Position numbers and translations under genes: made by a program. The notes below the pieces were generated by a model. That model made no database searches. It had not been told where the DNA came from and worked only from the letters and a program-made list of their open reading frames with translations. Shown in pieces: positions 30,088-44,158 of a stretch of DNA of 64,000 nt. Source of the stretch: Hormiphora californensis (lineage: Eukaryota; Ctenophora; Tentaculata; Cydippida; Pleurobrachiidae); contig CM035354.1 in assembly GCA_020137815.1 (NCBI GenBank), positions 6,028,015 through 6,092,014 on the forward strand. The letters are read 5' to 3'. The stretch's first letter is position 1, and the number at the start of each line of letters is the position of its first letter.

Positions 30088-33000
30088 ATGCTAAAAGCCA
30101 AGACATTTGTGAAGAAGACCAAGCAGGGAAATATTATCAAGGTTGTTCGAGAGCACTACCTTCGTGATGATCTCTCCTGTGGTAGTCTGCTGTGTAAGGG
30201 CTGCCCCAATCTAATGCCTGCTAAACTAGCCCAGCAACAGAAAGCAGAGTCCTCCCTAGTTCCTGCCTCTCACTATCTAGTGATAGATACGAATGTAGCG
30301 CTACATCAGGTACGGTGATCTCTAGCGTGCAATATCATTATTAGTGTAGCGTGCAGTCTATATTTCTTTCCAATCTCCATCTCTAATATATCTCACTCTT
30401 CAGATTGACTTTTTAGAGGACCCCAACATTACCGATGTCATTGTGCTTCAGACGGTCCTACAGGAGGTAATAATTCTCAACATCACTACTATAATATTGT
30501 CTTGTCCTCATTTCACCCAATCAATAAAGACATTTTATCTCACATGTTCCCCTTTCTGAATAATGAGTTCAGAGCAAGAATTAAATTCCCCTTTCTATAC
30601 AAGAGGATTATTACATCACACACTGCCTGTTTCTAGGTTCGTCACCTGAACGACTCTCTATACAAAAGGATCAGGACGATAGTGGAGGATGGGAAGAAGA
30701 GATTCTACGTGATGTGTAATGAGCACCACAGGTCTACCTATATTGACAGAGAACCCAATGAGTCTAGTAATGACCGGAATGATAGGGCTATCAGAGTTGC
30801 TACTGCCTGGTACGAGGGCCATCTGAAGAATCTGGGTGTTGGTGTTGTTCTCCTGACAAATGACAGGGATAACAGAGATAAAGCAATCAAAGCTGGCCTA
30901 AAAGCATACCAGGTACACTGAAAAATTCAACTAGATTTTGCTAGTTGCTAACTCTCCTAGAGCTTGGTTTAACAAAAAAAACCCAATTTTAGTCCTTATT
31001 TTTCCTCAACACCCCTTCCCTCCCAGGTGGTTGAGTATGTGAAGAGTTTGAAGGGTTGTGCCAACCTGGTAGATCACCTCTCTCACGAGGGAGGAGCCAA
31101 GGACACAACTGGGGCTGCTGGAGATAGAAAGATGATGTATGAGGAGCATGTGTCATTGTACCAAGTCAAACAGGGCATCAAGAGTAACCGGTAAGAAACT
31201 GAAACTGTCTTAAGCCCCTCCATCAGCCATCTACATAGTTCATAATTCATATACTATGTCCATTCTGTCTGTACTCTATCCACCTCCAGCACCGTTTTTT
31301 AACATTTCACTCCTGCCAGGTACTACCAAGGGAAGTTTGAGGCGTCCCGTGAGAACTATCTAGAGGGTTACGTATCCTGCCACGCATTTGATAAACAAGT
31401 CATTATCCGGGGTCTAAAGCACCTAAACAGGGCTGTACACGAGGACGTGGTAGCTGTTGAGATATTCCCTAAATCACAATGGGTTGGGTCTAGTAGCACT
31501 GTTCAGTTGGATGATAGCGTTGCGGCTGAGGACGAGGATCTAAACCAGATGCCAGCCACTGCGGAGTCAGCTTACATCCGGCCTACTGGTAGAGTGGTGG
31601 GGATCATTAAGAGGAACTGGAGGAATTATTGTGGAGTGCTGTTACCCACATCCAACACAGACAATGTGAGGCACATCTTCGTTCCTTCCGAGAAACGAAT
31701 ACCAAGAATCAGGATAGAGACAAGACAAGCAGCGACTCTGATGTCTCATAGGATTGTAGTTAGTATAGACTGCTGGCCCCGATCCTCCCGATACCCCCTG
31801 GGCCACTTTGTCCGTGATATTGGTCCTTTGGGTGACAGGGAGACTGAAGAGGAGGTGTTGTTGTTAGAACATGATATCCCTCATCTGCCCTTCTCTCAAT
31901 CAGTCCTGGACTGCCTTCCCAAACTACCCTGGTCCATTGCTGATTATGAATTTGTGCTGAGGGAGGACCTGAGACATCTGTGTGTCTGTTCGGTTGATCC
32001 TCCTGGGTGTACTGATATTGATGATGCGCTACATTTTAGGAAACTGGGAAATGGAAATGCTGAGGTGATTACTCCTTTATTAAACTTTTCATCCAAATAT
32101 TTATAACATCAACTTGTAACTGAAAATACAATCAGGAGATCTAACACTCCTCCTTCCCTAGGTTGGTGTACACATTGCAGATTTGAGTTACTTTGTCCGT
32201 CCCGGATCAGCCCTTGATTTGGAGGCCCAAAAAAGGGGAACATCAGTGTATCTGTGTGATAAACGAATTGATATGGTTCCCGATGTGCTCAGTTCCAATC
32301 TCTGCTCTCTCCGATCTAACGAGGATCGTCTAGCATTCAGTGCCATCTTCGAAATGACGCCGTAAGTTATTTCATCTGAAAGATTAATATATTCAGATTG
32401 GATCTCAATAAGTTACTGTGGTCCGATTTTGATGAGTGTTATTGACAATAACACTTTTTCTCATCCTATCAGGGACGGTCAAATTGTTAATCGGAAGTTC
32501 TGTAAAACGGTTATCCGCTCCGTCGCTTCTCTCACTTATGCTGAAGCCCAGATATTGATTGACGACACGAACAGGGTTGATCCCCTATCGGAGGGACTCA
32601 GGGGTCTCAATGAACTGGCTAAGAAATTGAAACAACAGAGGATAGAGGCTGGTGCTCTTACCCTCGCTTCCCCAGAGGTAATTTAGCACTCACAGATGTA
32701 TAATGTCACAGATGTACAATGTGAATGTGTGATTTTCCCATTTTGAACCACACTTTACTAACTTCCCCCTCCCTCTCTCCCAGGTCCGATTCCACATTGA
32801 CAGTGAAACCCACGACCCAATCGGAATTGAAACTAAAGAACTGAAAGAAACGAACAGTATGATTGAGGAATTCATGTTGTTAGCTAACTGTGAGGTAGCG
32901 AGGTATATCGAGAAGGCGTTCCCTCAGTGTGCAGTGCTCCGGAGACATCCCTCCCCACCCCTCTCTAACTTTGATCTCCTCGTCAATGCTGCTGCTGTAA

Positions 33001-35283
33001 AGGGAGTCAAGGTGAGACTTTGTGGGAAGCTAAGGACCGGATATATTGGTGTGAATGATCGGGGAATGAAAATGATACCCCAGGCCCTGCATTCCAGACT
33101 CATTCATCATAATGCCCTCTTTCATTCATCGCATAATGCCCCCTCTCTGTATTACTGAACGGTCATTGGTCACGAGATGGGTTTTTATTTGTCACGTACA
33201 CCGAAGCCCGAAGGGCAAATATCACACATCCATTTTCAGACGAGTCCCCTCTGTTTACCCATCCCCTCTCTCTCTCATCTCGACCCAGTCCCCTGGCCCT
33301 CTATTTACCCATTTTCTTTAAATCCCCTCTCTCCCCAACAGGTGTCGTGTAGTAGTAACAGAGAGTTGGCATATTCCCTTGAGCACGCTGATGTGCCAGG
33401 TGACCCCTTCTTTAATATCTTGTTGAGGATAGTCAGTACCCGGTGCATGATGCAAGCCGTATACTTCTGTTCAGGTGAGAGGATAATTCAAAAGCCCCCT
33501 TGAAATAGTGGGTACAGTCTCTGAACTTCAGAAATATATGGCACACTTTGGAGTAAATATCGATTTAGACTCTGAGAGACAAATCTGAGAGACAAAGAGA
33601 GATAGTTACAAGGCTCACTTATACCCGCTGCTGTGTAGAGTAATTTTGTCATTATCTTTCTCCCTCTGTTATTACCCAAATTGACCAATTTACATTGCAC
33701 ACACAGGAGGGGGGGGGGTAATTGGAACCGTTTTAGGAAACTATTTGCACACAAAATATCCCAGCACTAAATATAGCGACAAACTAATCAATCCGAGCAG
33801 TTTATCTTAATTAATGAAACGCTCATTCCATCCATGATAATACTGTCTCCAAACTCCAGACTAACCCTTTCTCTCCCCCTAATATTCCAAAATAACAAAT
33901 CCTTTCTCTCCCCAATATTCCAAGCTAACAAATCCTTTCTCTCACCAGGTATGCTACCAGAAGAGGAATATTTCCATTATGGTCTGGCTGTACCCTGTTA
34001 TACCCATTTCACATCCCCCATCCGGCGGTACCCTGACTTGCTAGTCCATCGACTACTGGCAGCCAGTGTTGGTTATGACAAAACTTACACTGAACTACTC
34101 GACAGGAACAAGGTAAACCCGAACTCGCAAGGATTAGTTTTAAATTGAGAATAATATTCTCTGTTTCAAACACTCACTCTCTTACTCTATCATCAGGTTC
34201 ACGAATGGTGTGAGAATCTGAACTACCGACACCACCAAGCCCAGCTTGTACAGCGGTCCTCTATTGCCCTCCATACCCAGCTATATTTCAAAGAGAAGTG
34301 CCTGGATGAGGATGCGTATATTCTGTTTGTTCGACGAAATGCCATCGTTGTACTAGTCAGAAGGTAAATACAACACTACTAGCCATTCACTAATGCACTG
34401 TGTATGTGTGTCATGTTTGTTTTGTCTTACACCCGCCGAGGGGATATTATAGATCATTAGACTTGCTCCGATCCTGTGACCTGCAATATCGAAAGTGTTC
34501 CTTGAACTGCAGACTTATACCTCATTTAAAACTAACTCCCCCTCTTCCACCCAGGTACGGTTTGGAAAGTACTATTTTCCTGAAGTCAGATAAACAAAGC
34601 AATGTGGAGTTCAACTATGAGGAGGAGAAGTGTAAACTGACCATTGGAAAGGTTACCCTGCAGATGTTCGACAGGGTCATTGTTCAGGTAGGCTGGATTA
34701 TTACCCACTTTTTGGGAAGGTTTGGGAGATAAGGGATTGGTCCGCCTTTGTGCTTGTCAGCGCAGCGATAATCCCGTGATAATTCATACGGAGACATACT
34801 GCATACACTGAATTAGTGCCAACTCTCCGTTATTCATTGACAAATTAGAGTGCCAATTAAAATGGGGTGGGGTCATTAGTCAGGGGTGTTGACATAATGC
34901 AGAAGCTGCTGCAGGAGCTTGATTATGCAGGGGGGGGGGGGGTATTGTTCTGGAATAAATTAGAGCTGCTGTAGAAACAATACACTCACAGCTTCAATAT
35001 CTTTTTGAGACAACATGCACTTCTAGATTCTCCTCCGACCTTCTCTCCTCCCACACACACGTTCATTTCTCTTACATTCCATGTTCCTTCCTAATTTATA
35101 TATCTAAATTCAAACATTCCTTCCCCATTTCAGATCTCAGTTGAGGATTGCAGTATTCAACACAGGAAGCTACGAATGAAGCTAGTTAACCCTATAATAC
35201 CGGGTGTCAGTGTGGAGCCCATCTATGTGACACTTGGAAAGGATGAACATTTACCCAAACCAGACTCGCTGAAACCATCCTAA
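30088..35283 (+). CDS. DIS3: DIS3/RRP44 exosome ribonuclease, 13 exons
   Basis: Exons 30088-30309, 30404-30466, 30637-30912, 31027-31190, 31320-32064, 32162-32361, 32473-32677, 32784-33011, 33342-33474, 33949-34112, 34197-34363, 34555-34687 and 35134-35283 join in phase to 949 residues, close to the usual animal length. In order it has the start [16 protein letters not shown], a CR3 cysteine motif ([10 protein letters not shown]), a PIN endonuclease domain ([35 protein letters not shown]), cold-shock/OB regions ([27 protein letters not shown]), and an RNB exonuclease core with the catalytic acidic cluster [25 protein letters not shown] and the S1 domain follow. DIS3 is the 3'-5' exo- and endonuclease of the RNA exosome. 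All PIN and RNB acidic positions I can judge are kept. The ATG has a strong CACCATG context. Confidence 0.95.
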
Positions 35284-35530
35284 ATCGAGCGAAATGTGGG
35301 GAAATGAACACTTTTTTAAACCGAGAGAGACCCTGATAATTTTAAAATGGGACTGTTTTTAATCGCTGTTTTACACGGATATAGGGGGAATGTTTTTAGA
35401 CCTTAACTTATTATTTGCTACAAACCACTGAGATAATGCTGTTTTACTTTGAATCAAACCGGGCAGATATTATCAATTACCCTCACATCTCTCCACCCTT
35501 CTATTACCCATTCTCACCCCTCCAGTGTCC

Positions 35531-37318
35531 ATGGCCCAGTTACTATTCGATGACATCTTGGAGTGCCTCTCACTGGCAGGTTGCCCAACTCAACCCCCCG
35601 GGGTGGGTGAGTTGAAGTCAGCGCTGGGTGGTCCGACGTGCAGTAGGAGTTATTGTGGTATGGTGGTGTGGTGCTGTCAGCAGATGGGGGGTCATGTGGA
35701 TGTTATTACCATGCCGACTAATGCTGATGAGGAACCTCTCTTTAGGTGAGGGAGGGGGTTCAAGATGTTAATAGCTTTTGAGAAGATTTTGATTGATTGA
35801 AATAAAGACACCAAACTCCAAAGAGTTGAAAGTTGAAAATTATAGCTTTAGAACAAGATAGAGTAACATAGTTGTACCTGTAATATTACAACCCCCACCC
35901 CCAGAGTTGAACTAAGTACCATCCTGGTAGCACTGGGGTGTCCCCTGCCTGGTATTGGGGGTGCAGATAGTTTAACTGATCCTAGAAACAAGACAGCAGT
36001 ACTACACTACCTGGCTCACGAGTTGCTGAGTTATAGACTCACAGCGGCACGGTCTACCGATAATGTGAGTCATGTGATATGTGATGTGATGTGACATGTG
36101 AGTTATCTGATATGATGTTACCATCTTGCAAGACACTGCTTATCAGGTTGCACTTTTGCATGCTATCACAGTCTGCATATTCCTAACCCTAATTTGGTGC
36201 AACTGTCACAGTCTGCAACAGTTATGTAACCCTCCCTCCCCCAGGTGTCTACAGTTATGTAACCCGCCCTCCCTCCCCTAGGTGTCGACAGATTCAGGGT
36301 GTTTTGCTGGTCACCCTGCCCTAACAGACCTTGCAGTCATCCATAAATCACTACAAATCCCACAACCTACCAACCCAGACCCGGGTCCTATCTTCACTGC
36401 TATTACTGACAAGTTAGATGATCTCTGTGCCAGGAAGGCCATCACTGCGGCCCATCTCTCTGAACCTGTCCTGAAGTACAGCATTACTGCCGATAGGATT
36501 GAGAAGGTCGAAGAGTTGTGTGGGAGGTTAAATTTGGAATATGGGATCCGGTTTAAGATGTTGCTGAAAAGGCTCGATCTCACTATGACTTCTTTTCAAT
36601 GGGGCAAGAAGGGAAAGGTAAGAATTATGTGTGTGAGTGTTTAATTTATGATACCTGGTACTCTAAACAAAATGAATCTCTCACTCGGATTTTATAAAAA
36701 TCTTTAACTCTCTCCTTCACTCTGGAATGTTCTAGGAGAACGTGGAAGCGCTCGAAGGGACATTTCGAGCTCAAAGAAAGGCCATGAAGGATACATCTAG
36801 TATTGGAATAGCAGATATTCTAGCTACAAGAGAAGACTACCTGATCATGCCCCGTACAAGCAGTGGTCAGGTTCGGGAAAATACGAAATCAAAACTCAAC
36901 ACGATCGTCATTGTTGGGAAGGTAAGGGACAATTCCGCAACATCACCCGCGCGACTAGCAATGCAGTGCGCGGCGCTCAAGAAAAGTATCCTAATCTTCA
37001 GCATTTCACTTGAACCCATCCACGCAGGTGCCGGATAGAGGCGGGCGGCCCATGGAACAGCGACCTGAACCTGAGATACCTTCTTGGATGAAGGATGGGA
37101 AACGAGGTGGGAGCCACTACCGGCAGTCTAGAGGAGGACAGAACAAGGCAGCTGGGGGACAGAGATATACCCAGAGCAATAGAGACAATAGTTACAGGAG
37201 AGACCAGGGACAATCGAGGGGTGGTCAGCAGTATTCTAGAGGGGGTAGAGGTGGGGGCTGGGGTGGGTATAGGGGAGGGAGGAGTCAAGGGGGTGGTGGA
37301 GGGGGCAGTGTTTATTGA
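35531..37318 (+). CDS. FAM98: FAM98 family protein, 5 exons
   Basis: Exons 35531-35745, 35905-36064, 36282-36617, 36736-36921 and 37028-37318 join in phase to 395 residues. The start MAQLLFDDILECLSLAG matches the FAM98 amino-terminal calponin-homology-like fold. Middle landmarks are YLAHELLSYRLTAAR, GIRFKMLLKRLDLTMTSFQW and IADILATREDYL. The last exon starts VPDRGGRPMEQ, the family signature, and ends in an RGG-rich tail (GGRGGGWGGYRGGRSQGGG). FAM98A/B are subunits of the tRNA-splicing ligase complex with RTCB and DDX1, and substrates of arginine methylation in the RGG tail. The tail is shorter than in vertebrates. The gene starts about 250 bp after the DIS3 stop on the same strand, which leaves little room for a separate promoter. 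Which vertebrate paralogue it matches cannot be told. Confidence 0.92.
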
Positions 37319-38220
37319 GTGTGTCTTTTTGTAGATTGTTTTTTAGTGAATTGTGAATTATGTTTTGATAATTTCTTCATTCTAATGGGAAAATCCTTGT
37401 TATCAAATGTTTCTGGTATCATGGTATCCGTAACCTCTCTTCCTACCTCTCTTTTACGGGTACCATGACTGAATAATCAATGGATACTCCTGTGCCAAAT
37501 TGTCATGGGCTAAGCATACTGCTCTCTGTGGCATATCCAAGTTCGGTGTGGTATATTGTATGAAACCTTGTCTCTTGTGGCATCTTTTCGTCTTATCACC
37601 TTCGGATATCCGCGGATGCAGATGGTTTCACTTGCCTTGCTCGACCCTCTTTCCTCCGCAGGAGGGTTATAACATAACAATGTCTCACTTGTTCTGCAGA
37701 GGAGTTGAAAGGTTGATGTTATTGAATAGGGCTCAACTGGTTTAAATTCAATGGGGTGGTCCTTGTCAGCACCTTTCTAGTTCTGCCAGGCCCCCCTGTC
37801 GCCACTTGTCAGCGCCTCTAGAGGTCCCCCTGTCTCCTGCACTTGTCAGCGCCATTCAACTGCACGTGCGGTGTACACATGCGCGCAACATGTTAAACAG
37901 CGTGTCGCGCCGTGCCGGCCTGTCTCACATGATAACACATTGTAGTTGCAGTTGGTTGCTCATTTCGTGCTGTTTTCCTTTCCGTTCTCGTTTCTTCCGT
38001 TCTGGTCTCCTAATTCTCGTCACATATTCCATCGTTTGGAATGTTTTATTCTGATTTGGGGCCAGAATCTCTCTCGATCTGGAGTCAGGTGATATGACTG
38101 AATCGTTGTTGGTTAACAACAGTTGGTTAACAACAGTTGGTTAAGTACAATCGTACTGTTAGTGTTACAGATTCCATCCGCGACCCCATACCATCTGAGA
38201 ATCAATCAATCGGGGTATTA
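37319..38220. other. FAM98 3' flank with short tandem motifs
   Basis: No coding. The motif CTTGTCAGC(G/A)CC occurs three times at 37764-37855. Three tandem copies of GTTGGTTAACAACA lie at about 38108-38142. Confidence 0.5.
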
Positions 38221-39407
38221 TACAGGGTGGGCCAGAAACATGGAGCTACTTGGAGACAAACATTGGAAAAATACAATCCTCTCTCCATTGTACGGATCGA
38301 CATTTCAACGTGTTACCCTGTCAGTTGACAGGCTGATAATTGTTAGGGAAGGGTGACTCTCTGTCGATCTCAATCCTCAGGGGACCCTTTTTCTAGTCAA
38401 TAGACCGTAGTAGGGACGATAGTGTCAGTTGATGTCAGGGATTTTAAAATTTCCCTACTCAAGTGTTAGGGGAGCCTCTCCTGAGTAAAATACGCCCAAT
38501 TAGAGCTCCCAATCTTTTCTCGTTCTCTAATTATACGTGATTATGCTAATTATGACGTCATCAGCAACTACCAGAAATCTACATCTTAGGGCTTAAATTT
38601 TGATACTAGCTGATAGGGGACCACTAGATTAGTGGGCAAAAAAATTTTCAGGTCGATCGGAGTTATGGGCGTGGCGCTATGGCGTTTTAAAGTGTGTAAT
38701 CCGGTGATGAAGTCATCAAGGATTATCAAATTAGGTCAACGCGGGGGGTCGAGACCGGGTGCGTTTGATCGAGCCTGATAAGCTGATCAAAAATCTGTAG
38801 GGGTAGATCAATCCCCCAACTAGGAGCCGAGCTATTAGCATTTTTTCGATTTTTGACGAAGTCACGTGACCTAAAACACGAAAAATGCTAATAGCTCGGC
38901 TCCTAGTTGGGGGATTGATCTACCCCTACAGATTTTTGATCAGCTTATCAGGCTCGATCAAACGCACCCGGTCTCGACCCCCCGCGTTGACCTAATTTGA
39001 TAATCCTTGATGACGTCATCACCGGATTACACACTTTAAAACGCCATAGCGCCACGCCCATAACTCCGATCGACCTGAAAAATTTTTTGCCCACTAATCT
39101 AGTGGTCCCCTATCAGCTAGTATCAAAATTTAAGCCCTAAGACGTAGATTTCTGGTAGTTGCTGATGACGTCATAATTAGCATAATCACGAATAATTAGA
39201 GAACGAGAAAAGATTGGGAGCTCTAATTGGGCGCATTTTACTCGGGAGAGGCTCCCCGAACACTTGAATAGGGAAATTTTAAAATCCCTGACATCGACTG
39301 ACACTATCGTCCCTACTACCGTGAAAATTACACTGTACATTGGAGAGCGAACTGTATTGACACATTAGTTATCTCAAAGTGGCTCCATGTTTCTGGCCCA
39401 CCCTGTA
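38221..39407. mobile_element. Mariner-like giant palindrome (foldback MITE)
   Basis: The element begins TA-CAGGGTGGGCCAGAAACATG and ends with the reverse complement CATGTTTCTGGCCCACCCTG-TA, so it is framed by a TA dinucleotide typical of Tc1/mariner insertion. It is 1183 bp without the TA. Almost its whole length is one inverted repeat: from about 38398 to 39310 the arms pair with only scattered mismatches around a loop of about 30 bp at 38849-38878, which contains the palindrome GTCACGTGAC. The outer 38260-38400 and 39315-39385 segments are diverged. It has no transposase. The high arm identity suggests recent formation or gene conversion. Confidence 0.85.
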
Positions 39408-39644
39408 GTATGGCCAAACAGCAGTAGGTAGTCAGTCCAATATTTGGCTTGTGCCTTGTAAGTAGACCGTACCCGAGCCCACTCCTGTTATAGTTCCTGT
39501 TTATCATCAAAAAGGCGGGAAATCCCCCATCTGTCCCCGCTTAGATGGTGTTATACGCCCGCGTAAATGCACAGGGTACTACACGATGTACCTCTTGTGC
39601 CAGCCAATGATAACCGAGGATCATAGGTCACGTGACAATGTGCG

Positions 39645-39796
<152 letters not shown>

Positions 39797-41324
39797 AGCC
39801 TAGTCGCTTTCCGCAACCCCTCAAGAGTAAGCACGCTACGGGAAACACACACGTCTTGTTCTAGTGTGTATGTCAGTGTGTTCGTGTGCTACTCAATAGG
39901 GACCCAATCAGTAGTTTTAGCGTGCACCCTACTAACTGGGTGATTTGTACTAGTAGTAGGTAGACCTGTTAATTGAGGGACCCCCTTGTTAGTTTTGTGC
40001 AATAGTATCATCGTTTCAATTTGATGTTTCACTGAATCAGTGTGCCCTATGTTACTGATAGACGACAGTGGCGTCCCCTGTTTATTAATTCATTATTCCA
40101 TTGATAATGCTCTTTCCCTCCTGTCTCTGAGACATTGTCTCAAGTCTCTCCCCATGGCCCCCTACTAATGTGAGAACACATTAGTGAATAGAGGGCCCCA
40201 AAGGGAATGAGCTAATGAATTCTATTTGAGCCTATAATAATTAAGCCCCGTAGTAGTCAGTGTATCATCTACGTTAGTTCCCTCGCCCCCCCCCCCCCTA
40301 GTCTACTAATTAAACTGTGAGAGGTATGGGGACCTAACAAACAGTGGCCCACTCTCAAATGGGGCCCATTTTGATAATGAATATTAATGGTTGCCTTTTG
40401 TGAGACAACTCAGTTGTGATCGATCTCACACAAGATCGGTCAGTGATTGGTGAAATTTGCAATTCATAACCTCATCATTACCGCTTGGCAGAGTACACTT
40501 ACAGAGCTATGTGTGACGTGGGTCGTTGTTCGTAGAGTCCTGTCATTCGTTTGTTTTGTTCAAACCCGGTGAGAGAGGGGTACTCAACAAGTTCAAATCC
40601 TGTGAGAGAGGGTCGAGCAAGGCAATATTGTATTTGATACCCGGGTACTTTTTATAAGTTGGTCCCTCTGTCAAACATGGTAATCATTCCAAATGTGGCC
40701 CTATATCTGCTGGCTGCATGATCTATGTTTGTATATGTCATAATATTACCATAGCTCCACAACAACATAACTGGGTGTGCCGTGTTACTATTTCGGCTGC
40801 ATCTGATCAGACTGTCGTCGTTACTGTGGACGGTCAATCTGATTCCTGATAACATTAACATTACAGTCTTCACAACATTAACATTACTAGCTGGTGAAGC
40901 CCGTAGTATGTCGTCCGGGTAGTTTGCAACATCTCTCTACAGAATTCAGGCACGCGCTGTTGTTAGGTGTTGTCAGGAACACACGACTTCCTGACCTTGT
41001 TTCGTTTACCTTCTTCTTTTGTAACATGTGCTTGATCAACCTGTGTAACATTGAGTCTCCTGAACTCTCAAAGTGGTGTTACAAATCTCAATTCTGAACT
41101 GTCAGGATCTGCAGCAGCTTCTCTATGGAGTCTTTTATACAGTCTCTCTTTCTATTTCTAGCTCCCTCTAATTTTCTAGTTCTGAGAAGATCGACAGATT
41201 ATTGTAGATGTTGTACTAATTACCGTTCATCGGTCTCTAATGGTTTCTATTACTGTTGGATGATCGGATAACAGTTTCTATAACTGTTCAAATAGTTTTG
41301 GTTTAACTCTAGTACATAATTGGT

Positions 41325-41385
41325 TACGAAGTCACCCCTATTATTGCATATATCCGTGAGCTAGCACAGAGGGGGAATTTCATTA
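41325..41385 (+). repeat. Dispersed repeat copy A
   Basis: GGTTACGAAGTCACCCCTAT followed by a GAGCT-GC-GAGGGG-AATTT-ATTAC pattern. The same order is found at 55457-55506, so these are two diverged copies of one unknown interspersed repeat. Confidence 0.55.
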
Positions 41386-42337
41386 CCAAAGTACATAACT
41401 TGAGCAGTGTATCTGTAGAGGTTTTTGGCTGCTAAGATCTATACTGTCTGATCTACTGTCTGAACAACACAGAAAGAAGGAAAACCTAGGCAAATTCCAA
41501 TGTTCTAACTTTATTGTTGTAAGGCTTTTAGTAGCAATATACAAGCTGCATATATATAGCTTAGGAAGCCGCATCCGGTTATCATGTGTTATATAGCCCA
41601 GTTAGTTTGTGTAGTTAGTAGCCTAGTGTACTGTAATAGCTTGAAGTTATATTCGGGTCTTCTAACACATAATATTACTCAGATCTATCATTGGCTCAGA
41701 GTTACAAACTGCAATATATACTGTCTGTCTTCTCATTTCGTTCCCTCGCTCATATCCAATTCTCTCACACAGTTCATTTCCTTATCACCTGTATCCCACG
41801 TTGCCATGTTCTACTGATTCAGCCATGTTACTCCTAGGTAGGAGAGACCACTTTCTCTGCAATTTCCCAGTAAGTTTCCTTTCAGTTACCCTCTCAGGCC
41901 CTTTTAGTTTTTTTTAACACACCAAGTTTTACGTTTTCTCACCCCTTCCCCTGCATATCATATCTACTTCTAGAAGTTTATGCGTCTCTAAATGTTGGAA
42001 TATATTTCGTGGGACCAACTGTCTCCAGAGGATGTCAGTAGCCCATAAAGTGCTCCTGATGATTCAGTTGTGTGGGCTTCTACCACTTGGATTGTTATGT
42101 TCTAACCCTCCTTTACAATTGGAGCTCGCGAAAAGAGGGTCGAGCTTGGATTGTGGCCGCCACAATGTGGCGGGATTAAGGAGAGAGAGAAAAGAGAGCA
42201 GGGGAGAGAGAAGGAGAGATATAGAGAGAACAGAGATGTGTAAAAGATTACCACGCTATATTGCAAGTTTGCTCCTGCACATGGTGTAGTTGTTCCCCCG
42301 ACCTTCGTGTAACATTTGAATACAGTTTACCACACCG

Positions 42338-42466
<129 letters not shown>

Positions 42467-44089
42467 CTCTCCCCCCGCATCCCTCTCTTTGACCCGGAAG
42501 CCGCACACTTTATCACCTCATTAGCAAATGTTGTTTCCGGCTCCTCGGACCTCCCAGGAGAGAGAGAGAGAGAGAGAGTCCCTGTAGCATCCCTGCAATA
42601 GAGGGAGAGAGAGGTGTACCTTTTGAGATGTGGTTCATTTGCCGCCTAGTGCAGCTCTGTAATCTGTCATGATCATAAAGTACATGGAGTACATTTTGTA
42701 CCTGTTTTGTACATGTTTTGTACAATCAATAGTCTAAAGGTCCAAATCTTGAATGACTTAGTTTTGTTTGATTGAGAGGTCAAATCTTCTACATATGTTA
42801 GAAGCAGTCGTAGCTACTGAGCACTGCTGCTATCATGTGACTGCCTCGCAGGTCTAGGGGTTATTAGAGGTCTGATGATGCATAGCGACTTTTGGAAAGG
42901 CGATGAAGGCTGCTGCTACTTAGTTACAGTGGCATATGGCGAGCAGTTATGTGCGAGTCTAATAACTCACATCTCTCTTTTTGGAGATATAATCCCCTCC
43001 CCTTTTTAATATATCTTTTTTCCTCCAATCATATAACTGGCTTGCAAGCTGGATATACCCCCCATCTCATTAACATTTCTCTTTTTGCTGTGTCAGCCCA
43101 TTTTCTCTTTGAGATACAAATCCCCTCCCCTAGCCTCTCTCTTGCATAATCATCCCAGCTCATCAGGGAATACATTATATGCCCAATCTGTGAATTTGTT
43201 ACACAATTGTTTGATTTTGTAGACGTTATCTGCTCCTGTATTTTACTTCACAATTTATTTGCGTGATGGTCCCTCCCACAGTTGGTGCAGCAGTGTTATA
43301 GGGAGCCCACATGAGACTGCTGCAGTGCTTGCATAGTCAGCTACCACCTTTATAACTATAGTCCCCAAATTAGTTCCAATCCCCTTTCCTTGGCCCTTCT
43401 CTTGTCCCCATCTTCTCTATTCTGGATGGTACATGCCCGTTTTGTGTGTATGACGTATGGAAGATGAATGATCTGCTGCCTCCCCCACCCAAATTGTGTT
43501 CTTCTCCCGGTCCCTCTGGCCTCTCACTTCCATGGCCAACAAAATGTGACATAAACATATCGAAAAAACATCAGCTAGTTGTCAGATAACTCTTAGTAAG
43601 TGAGAGACACGCGACAAGGGGGAGGCCGAGATGTCGGATATATTTAGTAAAAGATCCCGACGCCAGGTTGTGATAGAGGGAGTCAGCCCGTACTTGTTAC
43701 TCCTTTTACCGTGTCAAAGTATTGTACACTGGTACAACTTTTTGATGTTTTAACCCTCCTTTACCACGCGGTGAGAGAGGTTCGCTCGAGCGAGGCAAGT
43801 ACAACCCTTGTGTGATTCCCTCGTTTTAACTCTGTCCCGTAACGGTTCTACCCGGCCGTGCAGCAGCAGCAGATGTAATATAGACTGTCAAATCTTCATC
43901 AGTTAACGGTGTGGCACGTGCATAAATGACACATGCGAGAGAGATAGAGATGTTAGAGAGATTTAGGGAGAAAGAGTTAGGGAGAGTTAGAAATGGTGAG
44001 TGGGGCTTGTCAGGGTCGGAGATTGCTAACTGTAGTTACAACTCCCTGTATCGGATTTCTTAAACACTTCCGCAATCAAGATGACGTCA

Positions 44090-44094
<5 letters not shown>

Positions 44095-44154
<60 letters not shown>
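44095..44154 (+). repeat. (TC)n microsatellite
   Basis: About 60 bp of uninterrupted CT repeat. Confidence 0.93.
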
Positions 44155-44158
<4 letters not shown>

